From: Delphinapterus leucas
Lineage: Eukaryota; Chordata; Mammalia; Artiodactyla; Monodontidae
DNA: 64,000 nt
Direction: 5' to 3'
Assembly (NCBI RefSeq): GCF_002288925.2
Contig: NW_022098031.1
Location: forward strand, 14,219,824 to 14,283,823
Shown here piece by piece: positions 12,871-23,580 of the stretch. Position 1 is the stretch's first letter. Every line of letters begins with the position of its first letter. The position numbers and the translations under genes were made by a program. Under the pieces are notes generated by a model. That model searched no databases, was not told the origin of the DNA, and saw only the letters and a program-made list of their open reading frames with translations.

Positions 12871-13568
12871 CTACCCTTGGTCACTCCTGGAAATGTGCCT
12901 GCCTGCTTCCATAAAGAACTAGAGAGGCCACTAAGTGCATTAACCCCGTGCTTTTTCCATTCCTCCAACTGCACAAAAAACACTTAAATGTTGAAAGAAC
13001 TCGGGTTACAGAAAATCTAGCTCTTGCTTTTCTGCCTCAGACTTTAGAGCCAGTTGCATCCAAATAAATGTCAATTCATGCTTCGTGGACCTAAGGTGGC
13101 ATTACGACAGAAGCACACCTCAACAGCCATCGCAGGGCTGTGGACTTCATCGTAAACTACTTCTCCCCCATCCTGAGTTGACTTAGTGTGATGGAAGAAG
13201 AGCAGGGGAGGACTGGCTCTCAGAGTTGGCCCTCCTGCAGTAGTCCCAGCAGCACCTAGAGGTCTGCAGGGATGGTGGACTCAAAAGTGTTTTCATTTAT
13301 CTCAAAGCACATGAGAACACCCCAAGGCCCTTGGCAGCTCTGTAAAGAGGAATTCTTTAGTCCTGTGTTCTCTGTCTTCCTACTGCTTCTCCAGGTCACT
13401 GTAGTCTCTTCTCTGAACATACCCAAGTGGGTTTAAATTCCAGCAAGCTCATGTACTGTAATTCTGATTTAGCTAAAGGCAGCAGAGATCTTCCTCACTG
13501 CTATACATAGGGTGTTCACTTCTTTTTATTTCCATTGAATCATGGAAATACCAGTGCCGAGTAAGCCC
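12871..13568. other. Intergenic, nothing recognised
   Basis: Unique-looking flank of the L1 insertion that follows; the pre-insertion site ends at 13582. Confidence 0.5.
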
Positions 13569-13582
13569 AAAAGTAGACAGTA
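13569..13582. repeat. Target-site duplication, left copy
   Basis: AAAAGTAGACAGTA, repeated exactly at 15787-15800 after the L1 tail. Confidence 0.85.
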
Positions 13583-14288
13583 CCTGTCCAGTTTTCCCAG
13601 CACCACTTATTGAAGAGGCTGTCCTTTCTCCACTGTACATTCCTGCCTCCTTTATCAAAGATAAGGTGACCATATGTGTGTGGGTTTATCTCTGGGCTTT
13701 CTATCCTGTTCCATTGATCTATATTTCTGTTTTTGTGCCAGTACCATACTGTCTTGATTACTTTAGCTCTGTAGTATAGTCTGAAGTCAGGGAGCCTGAT
13801 TCCTCCAGCTTCGTTTTTCTTTCTCAAGATTGCTTTGGCTATTAAGGGTCTCTTGTGCCTCCATACAAATTGTGAAATTTTTTGTTCTAGTTCTGTGAAA
13901 AATGCCAGTGGTAGTTTGATAGGGATTGCATTGAATCTGTAGATTGCTTTGGGTAGTAGAGTCATTTTCACAATGTTGATTCTTCCAATCCAAGAACATG
14001 GTATATCTCTCCATCTATTTGTTTCATCTTTAATTTCTTTCATCAGTGTCTTATAATTTTCTGCATACAGGTCTTTTGTCTCCTTAGGTAGGTTTATTCC
14101 TAGATATTTTATTCTTTTTGTTGCAATGGTAAATGGGAGTTATTTCTTGATTTCACTTTCAGATTTTTCATCATTAGTGTATAGGAATGCAAGAGATTTC
14201 TGTGCATTAATTTAGTATCCTGCTACTTTACCAAATTCACTGATTAGCTCTAGTAGTTTTCTGGTGGCATCATTAGGATTCTCTATGT
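13583..14288 (-). mobile_element. 5'-inverted segment of a twin-primed L1
   Basis: In minus orientation this is L1 ORF2 sequence downstream of the reverse-transcriptase core. It reads [20 protein letters not shown] through [14 protein letters not shown] to FNKWCWENW. It belongs to the same insertion as the plus-oriented part that follows, since one target duplication encloses both. The last 92 bases (13584-13675) are an exact inverted copy of 14289-14380. Not a host gene. Confidence 0.9.
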
Positions 14289-15786
14289 ATATGGTCACCT
14301 TATCTTTGATAAAGGAGGCAGGAATGTACAGTGGAGAAAGGACAGCCTCTTCAATAAGTGGTGCTGGGAAAACTGGACAGCTACATGTAAAAGTATGAGA
14401 TTAGATCACTCCCTAACACCATACACAAAAATAAGCTCAAAATGGATTAAAGACCTAAATGTAAAGCCAGAAACTATCAAACTCTTAGAGGAAAACATAG
14501 GCAGAACACTCTATGACATAAATCACAGTAAGATCTTTTTTGACCCACGTCCTAGAGAAATGGAAATAAAAACAAAAATAAACAAATGGGACCTAATGAA
14601 ACTTCAAAGCTTTTGCACAGCAAAGGAAACCATAAACAAGACCAAAAGACAACCCTCAGAATGGGAGAAAATATTTGCAAATGAAGCAACTGACAAAGGA
14701 TTAATCTCCAAAATTTATAAGCAGCTCATGCAGCTCAATAACAAAAAAACAAACAACCCAATCCAAAAACGGGCAGAAGACCTAAATAGACATTTCTCCA
14801 AAGAAGGTATACAGACTGCCAACAAACATATGAAAGAATGCTCAACATCATTAATCATTAGAGAAATGCAAATCAAAACTACAATGAGATATCATCTCAC
14901 ACCAGTCAGAATGGCCATCATCAAAAAATCTAGAAACAATAAATGCTGGAGAGGTTGTGGAGAAAAGGGAACACTCTTGCACTGCTGGTGGGAATGTGAA
15001 CTGGTACAGCCACTATGGAGAACAGTATGGAGATTCCTTAAAAAACTACAAATAGAACTACCATATGACCCAGCAATCCCACTACTGGGCATATACCCTG
15101 AGAAAAACATAATTCAAAAAGAGTCATGTACCAAAATGCTCATTGCAGCTCTATTTACAATAGCCCAGAGATGGAAACAACCTAAGTGTCCATAATCAGA
15201 TGAATGGATAAAGAAGATGTGGCACATATATACAATGGAATATTACTCAGCCATAAAAAGAAACAAAATTGAGCTATTTGTAATGCAGTGGATAGACCTA
15301 GAGTCTGTCATACAGAGTGAAGTAAGTCAGAAAGAGAAAGACAAATACCGTATGCCAACACATATATATGGAATATAAGAAAAAACAATGTCATGAAGAA
15401 CCTAGGGGTAAGACAGGAATAAAGACACAGACCTACTAGAGAATGGACTTGAGGATATGGTGAGCAGGAAGGGTAAGCTGTGACAAAGCGAGAGAGAGGC
15501 ATGGACATATATACACTACCAAACGTAAGGTAGATAGCTAGTAGGAAGCAGCCGCATAGCACAGGGAGATCAGCTTGGTGCTTTGTGACCGCCCGGAGGG
15601 GTGGGATAGGGAGGGTGGGAGGGAGGGAGACGCAAGAGGGAAGAGATATGGGAACATATGTATATGTATAACTGATTCACTTTGTTATGAAGCAGAAACT
15701 AACACACCATTGCAAAGCAATTATACTCCAATAAAGATTAAAAAAAAAAACAAAACTAGTAAACCAAAACCAAGTAAAACAAAAAA
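14289..15786 (+). mobile_element. 3' segment of the twin-primed L1 (ORF2 C-terminus, 3' UTR, A tail)
   Basis: Plus-oriented L1 from the late ORF2 to the 3' end. A 266-codon frame (14395-15195) encodes the ORF2 C-terminal domain with the cysteine/histidine motif [18 protein letters not shown]. It continues past its stop as degraded ORF2 ([14 protein letters not shown] motif region near 15235) and then the cetartiodactyl L1 3' UTR (AAGCAGCCGCATAGCACAGG, TATACTCCAATAAAG). The tail after 15740 is A-rich with C, G and T interruptions. Lacking ORF1, endonuclease and a same-strand reverse transcriptase, it cannot move on its own. Confidence 0.92.
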
Positions 15787-15800
15787 AAAAGTAGACAGTA
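15787..15800. repeat. Target-site duplication, right copy
   Basis: AAAAGTAGACAGTA, identical to 13569-13582. The true length may be shorter, since leading A's merge with the tail. Confidence 0.85.
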
Positions 15801-16583
15801 GAAGGAAAAGGTGAATTTAAAGGCTGAGAAGATCCTCAAATTAAATACTTTTTCTCTATAAGTGAGGGTTCATGGAACAGATTCTCCTGAACTCACCTTT
15901 CTATGAATACAGTGGTCAGCTCCAAGACCTTTAAGAAAATCAGCAACCATTCAGGCACTCCAGTAAGGTATTCATAGATCAGCTGAAAACACTGAAGGGT
16001 CCATCCTTAGACAGCATTTAATCCAGTCTCCTGAGGGAAGGCCCCAAACAGTGAAGGGGCCAAGCCTCTGTCAGTCACATAGTCAGGATGAGCTAGAATC
16101 TGAACGTCCATACTCTTCCCAGGGTGATGAGCTACACTCATCACGCACAGATACTGGTCCCTATACACATATTTAAAATCTACTGTTTAGAGTTTAAGGT
16201 CACCTTAATCATCTACACATGGAAAGTGAAAAGGGATCCTTTGGTGAGAGCCAGATAAGGTCATGTCCAAAACCATGCTGGAGAGAAGATGGCACGGCCA
16301 GTCCCAGGAAACTGAGGGTGGCCCTTTCTCCCAGACACTTTCACACACTCCAAGCAAAATCTTCAGTTGCACACATGGGGCCAGTGAGACAATGAGCTAT
16401 TCAGTAGATATCCTCAGGACAACCCATTGAGGTAAAAAAAAAAAGCCTCAACGGTTGAGCAACTGAAGCTTTCTTCTATATTCTCTGGGCTGGAAGCCAG
16501 GCTTCCCCATCCTGTTCTATCCACTGCTGAATTTAAATAATGGTGATAGCTACAATTTGCTGGGTGCAAGGGGCTGGACTATG
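15801..16583. other. Intergenic, nothing recognised
   Basis: No gene or clear repeat; an A-tract lies at 16433-16444. Confidence 0.5.
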
Positions 16584-16593
16584 TGATGTTCTT

Positions 16594-16887
16594 TTTTTTT
16601 TTAACATCTTTATTGGAGTATAATTGCTTTACAATCGTGTGTTAGTTTCTGCTTTATAACAAAGTGAATCAACTACACATATACATATGTTCCCATCTCT
16701 CTTCCCTCTTGTGTCTCCCCCCTCCCGCCCTCCCTATCCCACCCCTCTAGGTGGTCACAAAGCACCGAGCTGATCTCCCTGTGCTATGCGGCTGCTTCCC
16801 ACTAGCGATCTATTTTACATTTGATAGTGTATATATGTCCGTGCCACTCTCTCACTTCGTCCCAGCTTACACTTTCCCCTCCCCGTG
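16594..16887 (-). mobile_element. Short 5'-truncated L1 (3' UTR only)
   Basis: A poly-T start, then the complement of the L1 3' UTR (CTTTATTGGAGTATAATTGC, GCTATGCGGCTGCTTCCCAC, CCCAGCTTAC). Ten-base flanks TGATGTTCTT (16584-16593) and TGATTTTCTT (16886-16895) differ at one base and are the likely target duplication. Confidence 0.88.
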
Positions 16888-16895
16888 ATTTTCTT

Positions 16896-18224
16896 ACATC
16901 CTCAAAATTATCCCTATTTTTCTGATATGACTGCTGAGTCTCGGCAAGATTGGTCCATTGGTCTCCCTCCAAAACCTGCTGCTGCCCTCCTGGCCATGCA
17001 TTAGTCAACCAGGAGTCTGTGCTCTGTGTGCTCTCCAGGAGCGGAGGAGGAGCTGTTCAGACCTGTGGGACAGCAGGTCCAGAGGCTGAGGCAAATGCAT
17101 CTGTGGGTTTCCTGCCCCAGGCGTGTGAGGAGAGATGCCTGACCTCCTGGAATAAAGATTCACATTATATGACATCAGGGTGGCCAGTCACAGCAGGAAC
17201 ACTATAATTCCTGCTTGAGCTCCAAGTCCCAATATTAGATATTTTATGCAATTGCTTTCACCCCTCCCTATGACAGTCTCAGATGGCGCACTGTCCTGTC
17301 TCCTTCCCTGAAAAACCTCTTCTGCCACTGCCATTCTCTGGTGAGTAACTGGTCCCTGTTGATTCTGTGTTCATTATACAGAAGTTGTCCTCTGCACAAT
17401 CTCTTTGCTTCGTGGTGGCAGAGTCAGGTGATGTCTTCACAGCCACGTAACCTGAGGAACACTTCCGCTACCCCAGTGAGTGCATTGGCCAGAGTCTGCA
17501 CAGGACAGTGTAAATCCACTCCTGTGTGCGTAGGTTGTATGTTGTGCTGTGGATGTGGTTGAAGAGATGTTGGTGCTTGAGATGAGTCCGTGTCTCAAGG
17601 GATTTCACATAAATGTTTCTCTAACTCTCATACATTTGTGATGGCCTCTAGGCTCTAAAGTCACAGCCCAGGTGACTGAGCTGGCCTCTGAATCAAATCA
17701 GCCTAGCTCATAGCTCATAATTAACCTCTACCAGATGCTGCCTGCTCTTTCCAGAACTTTCTCCTTCTTTCAGGTACTCCTGGGACTTTCCCACATAGGC
17801 CCGCCCATCTTCCCCATCCTTACCTGCCATGGTGTTTATTTAGTATAGCTAAGCTTTTCTCAAACTTGAGAAACGTACAGAAAGAGCGATGAACTCATAC
17901 CCCAGTTTAAGAGAACGTTTAAAGCTGTCACTTCCTATCGTCACTAGTTACGAACCTAGAAGCAAATGTGGGCACTAAAATTAAATGGCAGTGCTTGGAT
18001 ATGAGGTGATCACAGATATGATCCAAAATTCCACTTTTTAAAATATGGAAACATTAAATATATTTAATATTAAAGCATTGAAATAAAAAAATAAAACTTT
18101 ATAACTTCTCACTGCATCTCCTGGGAATTCATGGCTGCAGCTTCAGAAATACCTTCAGAGGTGAAGCTCACTTTCCCTTTCTCACAGGTGGGCCCAGAGA
18201 GGCCCCTGTGGACTCTGTGACAGG
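16896..18224. other. Intergenic, nothing recognised
   Basis: Small open frames only (for example 16950-17207 plus), without homology. Confidence 0.5.
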
Positions 18225-18225
18225 A

Positions 18226-18377
18226 GATGCCGTGTGTGTGTGTGTCTCTGTGTGTGTCTCTGTGTGTCTGTGTGTGTGTGTCTCTGGGTGTCTGTGTGTG
18301 TCTGTCTCTGTGTGTCTCTGTGTGTGTCTCTGTGTGTGTGCCTGTGTGTGTCTGTGTGTGTGTCTGTGTGTGTGCAT
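18226..18377 (+). repeat. TG/TGTC-rich simple repeat, left part
   Basis: Imperfect (TG)n interspersed with TCTG/TCTC units. Long open frames in all six phases across it are low-complexity artefacts. Confidence 0.95.
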
Positions 18378-18477
18378 NNNNNNNNNNNNNNNNNNNNNNN
18401 NNNNNNNNNNNNNNNNNNNNNNNNNNNNNNNNNNNNNNNNNNNNNNNNNNNNNNNNNNNNNNNNNNNNNNNNNNNNN
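18378..18477. other. Assembly gap of 100 N
   Basis: Exactly 100 N, the usual placeholder for unknown length. It sits inside the simple repeat, so true repeat length and nearby coordinates are uncertain. Confidence 0.99.
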
Positions 18478-18672
18478 GTCTGTGTGTGTCTGTGTCTGTC
18501 CATCTGTGTGTGTCTGTGTGTGTCTGTGCATCTGTGTGTGGTGTGTGTCTGTGCGTGTACATCTGTGTGCATCCGTGTGTGTGTCTCTGTGTGTCTGTGT
18601 CTCTGTGTCTCTGTGTGTCTCTGTGTGTCTGTGTGTGGTGTCTGTGTGTGTGTCTGTGTGTGTGTGTGCACG
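18478..18672 (+). repeat. TG/TGTC-rich simple repeat, right part
   Basis: Continuation of the tract beyond the gap with GTCTGTGTGTG-like units, ending near GCACGTGCATGCAGG. Confidence 0.95.
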
Positions 18673-18699
18673 TGCATGCAGGAGGAGAGCAGGGATGTT

Positions 18700-18890
18700 T
18701 TGGCTGACATTTATTGAGTGCTGTCTTTGTACAAGGCTGGTTAAGCACATTGTACGTTTTATTTACTTAACCCTCCTCCCAAATCCTATGAGCTGGGTGC
18801 TGCTCTTAGCTCTGCTTTTCCTGATGAAAAAATGGAGACTGAGCGAGGTTAAATCATTTGACTCAGGTCACAATTAGCAAGCAGCGAAGC
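18700..18890 (+). repeat. MIR-family fragment
   Basis: CATTTATTGAGTGCTGTCTT, then CTATGAGCTGGGTGCTGCTC, ATGGAGACTGAGCGAGGTTA and AGGTCACAATTAGCAAGC are in MIR order. Confidence 0.75.
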
Positions 18891-18945
18891 ACTTGTCTAG
18901 GGTCAAAGCCGGAGCTCCTAACATGAACACCTCAGAGATTGGCTT

Positions 18946-19103
18946 GCTCTCTCTCCCTCTCTCTCCCTCTCTCTCCCTCTCTCTCCCTCTCTCTCCCTCT
19001 CCCTCCCTCTCCCACCCTCTCTCTCTCTCTCTCTCCCTCTCTCCCTCTCTCTCCCTCTCCCTCCCTCTCCCTCCCTCTCCCTCCCTCTCCCGCTCTCTCC
19101 CTC

Positions 19104-19138
<35 letters not shown>
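18946..19138 (+). repeat. CT-rich polypyrimidine microsatellite
   Basis: CTCTCTCCCT-type repeat about 190 bp long, interrupted only by single A or G bases. Apparent Ser/Leu- or Glu/Arg-rich open frames here are artefacts. Confidence 0.95.
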
Positions 19139-19160
19139 GGCGGGCGAGAGAGAGAGAGAG
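19123..19160. repeat. CT/GA inverted repeat at the end of the polypyrimidine tract
   Basis: Fifteen bases of CT repeat (19123-19137) face fifteen bases of GA repeat (19146-19160) across the 8-nt spacer TGGCGGGC, forming a perfect hairpin-capable palindrome. Confidence 0.85.
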
Positions 19161-19161
19161 G

Positions 19162-20159
19162 TGGCAGCACAGTCGGCCTTTGTCCTCCTCACTTTCTTTT
19201 GCCACTTCTAGCTGTCCCAGCGCTGATTCTACGAAAAGCAGCTTCAGCTTTACTCACAGAGCCATGCCAGCATCGAGCACATGAAAAGTGCTTACGAAAC
19301 ACTTGTTGGTTTGTCATGGGGGGCAAAATGCTTTAAACAATGGGCTCTGTGTGTGTGTGTTATTGTGTTTTTCAATGATCCTTATAGTTCTGGTCCCCAT
19401 TTTATAAATAATTGAGTACTGGCTGGAGTAAATCCAAGCAAATTAACTTTCTATTATTGACGGCAGAGCTAGGAGACCAAAATCAGGACCATATCCCCCA
19501 AACAGGTCCTCACACGCTTTCTCCTCCTCCCCTGGGACCAGCTAGCCTGTGAGAATCTTGAAGAGACAAAGCCCCTACATTTCTGTTATGAGGGTAAGTT
19601 TTGGGACAAAAATGATGAGGCCTCACTGGTGAGAGACATCCTTTCTGGTTTGGGGAGGGTGGGCTCCATGCCTGACTGTTGCGCTCTTTCCCTTGTCCTC
19701 CTTCAGGATTTCAAACAGGCAGGGAAGGACACGAGGGCTACCACCATTGTCTGCCTGAACAATAGCTTCAGCTCCCCACCTCTGTCACTAAGCCTCCCTG
19801 TGGACAGACTTGATGGAAGCAGCATATGTTCAGACATGATTAAACCTGCGCACTTCAAGAGGCATTAAAGGCAGGAAATGAAAAAGAGATGAGCCGTATT
19901 ACTCTACCTTTGGGGCCCCAGGTAGTATATTTACGGTCACCATGAGGTAACAACATGGAAGGGCTCCAAAGATTGGCATGATCTAACCTGCAAGTCTACT
20001 TTCCTGCTTTCCGGTCTAGAACCCTCTCCTTGGGGGGTGGGGGGGGCTAAGTGCTGTCTGGTGCTAAATGTTTCCAGTCAGGGAACTTCTAACCTCTCTC
20101 TCGAGACACTCCTGAGTAAATTAGTGGGTCCAAGTCTTCTCTTTCATTTCACCTCATTG
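19162..20159. other. Intergenic, G-run present
   Basis: No gene. A run GGGGGGTGGGGGGGG lies at about 20032-20046; a short TG run lies at about 19348-19360. Confidence 0.5.
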
Positions 20160-20440
20160 CCATTGCTTATGCTTTGGGTATCAAGCTAAATAAGTCTTCA
20201 CTTCGGTGGGTTATACCTTTCAAGTATTTTCTGTCTGTTATCATGTTCCCTGAAGTCATTTCTGGGTCCCAGCTCTGTGTTTTTGATGTCTTTAAGTTCT
20301 CCTCATAAATCAGCCCCCCCCCACATTTGCTTCATCATTTTTATTGCTTTTCTCTGAACTCTCTCCATCTGTCTACATATTTCTCATGCCGGTTGTCTAA
20401 ATATAATTTGCCAGACTAAAAGCCATCTTTGGAAGGACCT
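20160..20440 (+). repeat. Ancient L3/CR1-like repeat fragment
   Basis: TTATCATGTTCCCTGAAGTC, CTTTAAGTTCTCCTCATAAA and TTGCTTTTCTCTGAACTCTC follow the order of the CR1/L3-type mammalian repeat (TCCAGGCT... CTCTGGAC... motif line). Heavily diverged. Confidence 0.4.
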
Positions 20441-20764
20441 CACAAATTAATCTCCTGTCCTGAATCCTTTCAAAGGGTCTTGGGTACAGTTCTAAATACC
20501 ACTGACCTGTTTACCTCACAAATGCATAATAAATATCCCCTAGAACAACATGATAATGTTTGTCATGGGGGTGCATGTCACAAGACTTCCTTACAGGAGA
20601 GGCTATACACTTTCCTAGGGAAATTGTGCTATTTGTGGTTAAGGCTGGACACCAGTCCACAAAATATACCTAATCAAGTTTTTAAACTTTCATAAACCCC
20701 AGTGTGAGCAAAAGAGAGGTAAAAGGGTAATGATAATGTTTGTGTGAATTGACATAACCTTACT

Positions 20765-21410
20765 GTAGGGTAATTCCGCAATGTGCGTCCAAAATCTTTA
20801 CAAAGTACACGCCCTTTGACAAAATGCTAAGCAATGAGGTTCCTTATAATAAGTTATCCTAAGAAAATAATTGAAAAGAGGACAAAGGTGTATGTACAAG
20901 GAGGTTTATCCAAGTATTATTTATAGTATATATTATTTATAGTAGTAGGAAAATATTAGAAATACCTAAATTTTTTTAAAAACAGTGATTAGGTAACTAT
21001 AACTGAAAAAAGGCACAAAGATGTAGATACAAGGATATTTAGCCCAGTATTATTTATAGTAGTGGGAAAAACTGGAAAAAGCCTAAAATTCCAATGTACG
21101 GTGATTGGTTAAACAAATGATAGTCCAGCTCCATATTTATTCACACAGAAAGATGCCTCCGGCACACTGAACCAAAAGATCCTCTTACAAAGAAGGAATC
21201 ACAGTGTGATCCCAATTTTATTTAGAAAAATTTCTACCTCTATGTTCCTGTAAACATAGCAAAAGGTCTGGAGAAAAATATTCTAAAGTATTCAGAGTGG
21301 CTCTCTCTAAGTGGTGGGCTGAGGGTGTATGATTCCATCCCAATGAGCCTGGTTACTTGTAAAATGAGCAAAAACAGTAAAGCTTTTTCTTTTACCTTTT
21401 AAAATTTCAA
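20765..21410 (+). mobile_element. Old L1M 3' fragment with an internal repeat
   Basis: L1M late ORF2/3' UTR motifs: CCTAAGAAAATAATTGAAAA, ATGTACAAGGAGGTTTATC, ATTATTTATAGTAGTGGGAA and GTGGTGGGCTGAGGGTGTAT. The segment with AAGGATATTTAGCCCAGTAT (about 21025) repeats the one near 20900, suggesting a local duplication of about 130 bp. Confidence 0.65.
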
Positions 21411-21803
21411 TTATAACCTAATCAGGGTTTACTGAGCTTCTACTACATGCTAGGGTACAAAGATAAATCAGGTGGCTTTCCCTGCCGCAGGTAAACGTGC
21501 AGTTGCATGCAGTGCCAGGAGGGCATGCGGAAGACTGGCCACACTGAGGAAGGGATCACAGTGGGGCCTGGGAGGATGGGAGAGGCTTTAGAGAGGAGGA
21601 TATTTCAATCAAACCTTAAAGGATGATCAGACAAAATAGAGAGGAGAATTCCAAGTCCAGGCAACAGAATCAGTCAAGCACCCAAAAACACACAGAGGGC
21701 AGCAAAGGGTCTGGAAGAAAATAAGGCTGGAAATGTGGGCAGGGCCTTGAATGCACACTCAGCATTATCCGCTTAATCCTGTAAGGGGATAGAAACCTGT
21801 CAA
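21411..21803. other. Intergenic, nothing firm
   Basis: Resembles the ancient repeat with AAAGGATGATCAGACAAA-like motifs but is too diverged to name. Confidence 0.4.
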
Positions 21804-22012
21804 TTTTTTTTTTTTTTTTGCGGCACGCGGGCCTCTCATTGTTGTGGCCTCTCCCGTTGCGGAGCACAGGCTCCAGACGCACAGGCTCAGTGGCCATGGC
21901 TCACGGGCCCAGCCGCTCCGTGGCATGTGGGATCTTCCCGGACCGGGGCACGAACCCGTGTCCCGTGCATCGGCAGGCGGACTCTCAACCACTGCACCAC
22001 CAGGGAAGCCCC
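21804..22012 (-). mobile_element. CHR-type tRNA-derived SINE
   Basis: Poly-T then GCGGCACGCGGGCCTCTCAT, GAGCACAGGCTCCAGACGC and CCAGGGAAGCCCC: a full-length SINE on the minus strand. Box B-like and box A-like promoter motifs are in the head (GGTTCGTGCC-type and TGGTGGTGCAGTGG). Flanks ACCTGTCAATTT and AGCTGTCAGTTT are probable diverged target duplications. Confidence 0.92.
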
Positions 22013-22204
22013 GAAGCTGTCAGTTTTTAAGTTGGGGTCAAATGTGGACAGATGTGTATTTTAGAAAGTCAGCTCTTGGGCAGCAAGGAGAATTGATTGG
22101 AGTAATAAGGCTGGAAACAGGCCAGTCTGAAAGCTACGACAATAATCCAAGTTAGAGCACTGAAGGGAGAGGGATGGACCAAAACAAAAGACATATTTTC
22201 AGAG

Positions 22205-22465
22205 ACAGAATCAAAAGAACTTGGTAGCTGAGCATAGATGTTGAAGCCTGACTGTTCAAGGTTCAAACCCTGGTTCTACCACTTACTGGGTATGTGATCT
22301 TGGGCAAGTTACTTGACCTCTCTCTACCTTAGTTTCCTCATCTGCAAAAAATATGTGGGTAATAATAGTATCCATCTTAAAAGATTGTTATAAAAATTAA
22401 ATTAGTAAATATATGTGACATGCATGTAACATGGTTCCTAGCATCTAGGAAGAGCTCGTGTGTAG
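22205..22465 (+). repeat. MIR SINE
   Basis: Nearly complete MIR: tRNA-like head with GGTTCAAACCCTGGTTCTAC, core CTTGGGCAAGTTACTTGACC, CCTTAGTTTCCTCATCTGCA, ending AACATGGTTCCTAGC. Confidence 0.85.
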
Positions 22466-22494
22466 CTGTTCTTAAGCTTTAGCCCTTATTCAAT

Positions 22495-22660
22495 AATAAC
22501 TGCTAACATGTATGGAGGCTCGATTCTGAGCCTGCTGCTGAGCTCCATGCTTTACATACATTTTCTCTACCCACAATGGCAAGTGCTTTTAACAGAAGAG
22601 GAAACAGACTTGGAGACATATGTGATGTGACCAAGGTCACAGAGCTCTCCATGTCTGCAG
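22495..22660 (+). repeat. MIR-family fragment
   Basis: CTAACATGTATGGAGGCTCG, GAAGAGGAAACAGACTTGG and CCAAGGTCACAGAGCTC in MIR order. Confidence 0.65.
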
Positions 22661-22859
22661 AAAAGCTGGGTCTCCCTGAGCCTGTCTGGGGTCCAAACCT
22701 GGCTCTTTCCTCTAAACCTGCTTAGATTGCCGGGAGGTGAGGACGGGAAACAACTCAAGGAGGGCTCCATGACTTCTAGTTAGGGAACTATACAGGTGGT
22801 GATGCCATTGACCCAAACAAGAAAAAGGAAAGGAGGCTTTCAAGAATCCTAGAGAAAGA

Positions 22860-22984
22860 AGACCTCTTCCAAGGTATCTAGTTCAACCTACATTTATAAT
22901 TTCAAATGTTCCAAATCTCGGGCTTTAGCCCTCTCTTCATAACATGCTGTCTCCTGAGTATCAAATCTACTTTTTAACTTAAAA
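22860..22984 (+). repeat. Ancient L3/CR1-like fragment
   Basis: TATCTAGTTCAACCTACATT and CATAACATGCTGTCTCCTGA resemble the L3/CR1-type repeat seen again near 60950. Low confidence. Confidence 0.3.
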
Positions 22985-23236
22985 AAATACTTCCTAACAT
23001 ATACACACTACTATATATAAAATAGATAACTAACAAGGACCTACTGTAGAGTACAGGGAACTATACTCAATATTTTGTAATAACCCATATTACAAAGGGA
23101 GGAGAATCTGAAAAAGATTCTTTTTCAGAGAGATATATATGTATACATATATATATTTATAACTGAATCACTGTGCTGTACACCTGAAACTAACACAACA
23201 TTGTAAATCAGCTATACTTCAAATAAAAAAAAAAAC
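22985..23236 (+). mobile_element. L1 3' UTR, cetartiodactyl type
   Basis: AACAAGGACCTACTGTAGAG, ATAACTGAATCACTGTGCTG, TACACCTGAAACTAACACAA and a terminal A-rich tail: the older cetartiodactyl L1 3' end. Contains a TATATATGTATACATATATA stretch. Confidence 0.88.
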
Positions 23237-23454
23237 GTTCTACGGAAAAAGTGAAAAAGAAATCCTTCCTTCCCAACATTCTGTTGGTCTTTAACTATCC
23301 CTTTAGTCTAAATATTGTTACAATTAATTGGTTATCTCTGGAGCACACAAGTATTTAATGCTTGTGTTTTTATTATCTATAAAGTGATTAGTCAATGTAT
23401 ATGACTAGCATTTGGTTGATTTTCCCCAGCAATCTATTAAAAAATAACAAAACT

Positions 23455-23580
23455 AGGGACTTCCCCGGCAGTCTAGTGGTGAAGACTCCTCGCTTACACT
23501 GCAGTGGGTGCAGGTTCAATCCCTGATCGGGAAACTAAGATCCCACATGCCACGCGACACGGCCAAAAAAAAAAAAAAAA
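23455..23580 (+). mobile_element. Short tRNA-derived SINE
   Basis: GGGACTTCCCCGGCAGTCTA, GTGGGTGCAGGTTCAATCCC, ATCGGGAAACTAAGATCCCA, then poly-A. It is the short head-only type found in cetartiodactyls. Confidence 0.85.

Noticed and set aside
14395..15195. 266-residue open frame
   Set aside because: It is the C-terminal part of L1 ORF2 in a 5'-inverted, truncated insertion, not a host gene.
18109..18877. Long open frames on both strands through the TG tract
   Set aside because: They are Cys/Val- or Thr/His-repeat translations of a simple repeat and contain the N gap; no gene structure.
18874..19336. Ser/Leu/Pro- or Glu/Arg-rich open frames over the CT tract
   Set aside because: Translation of a polypyrimidine microsatellite in several frames; low-complexity artefact.
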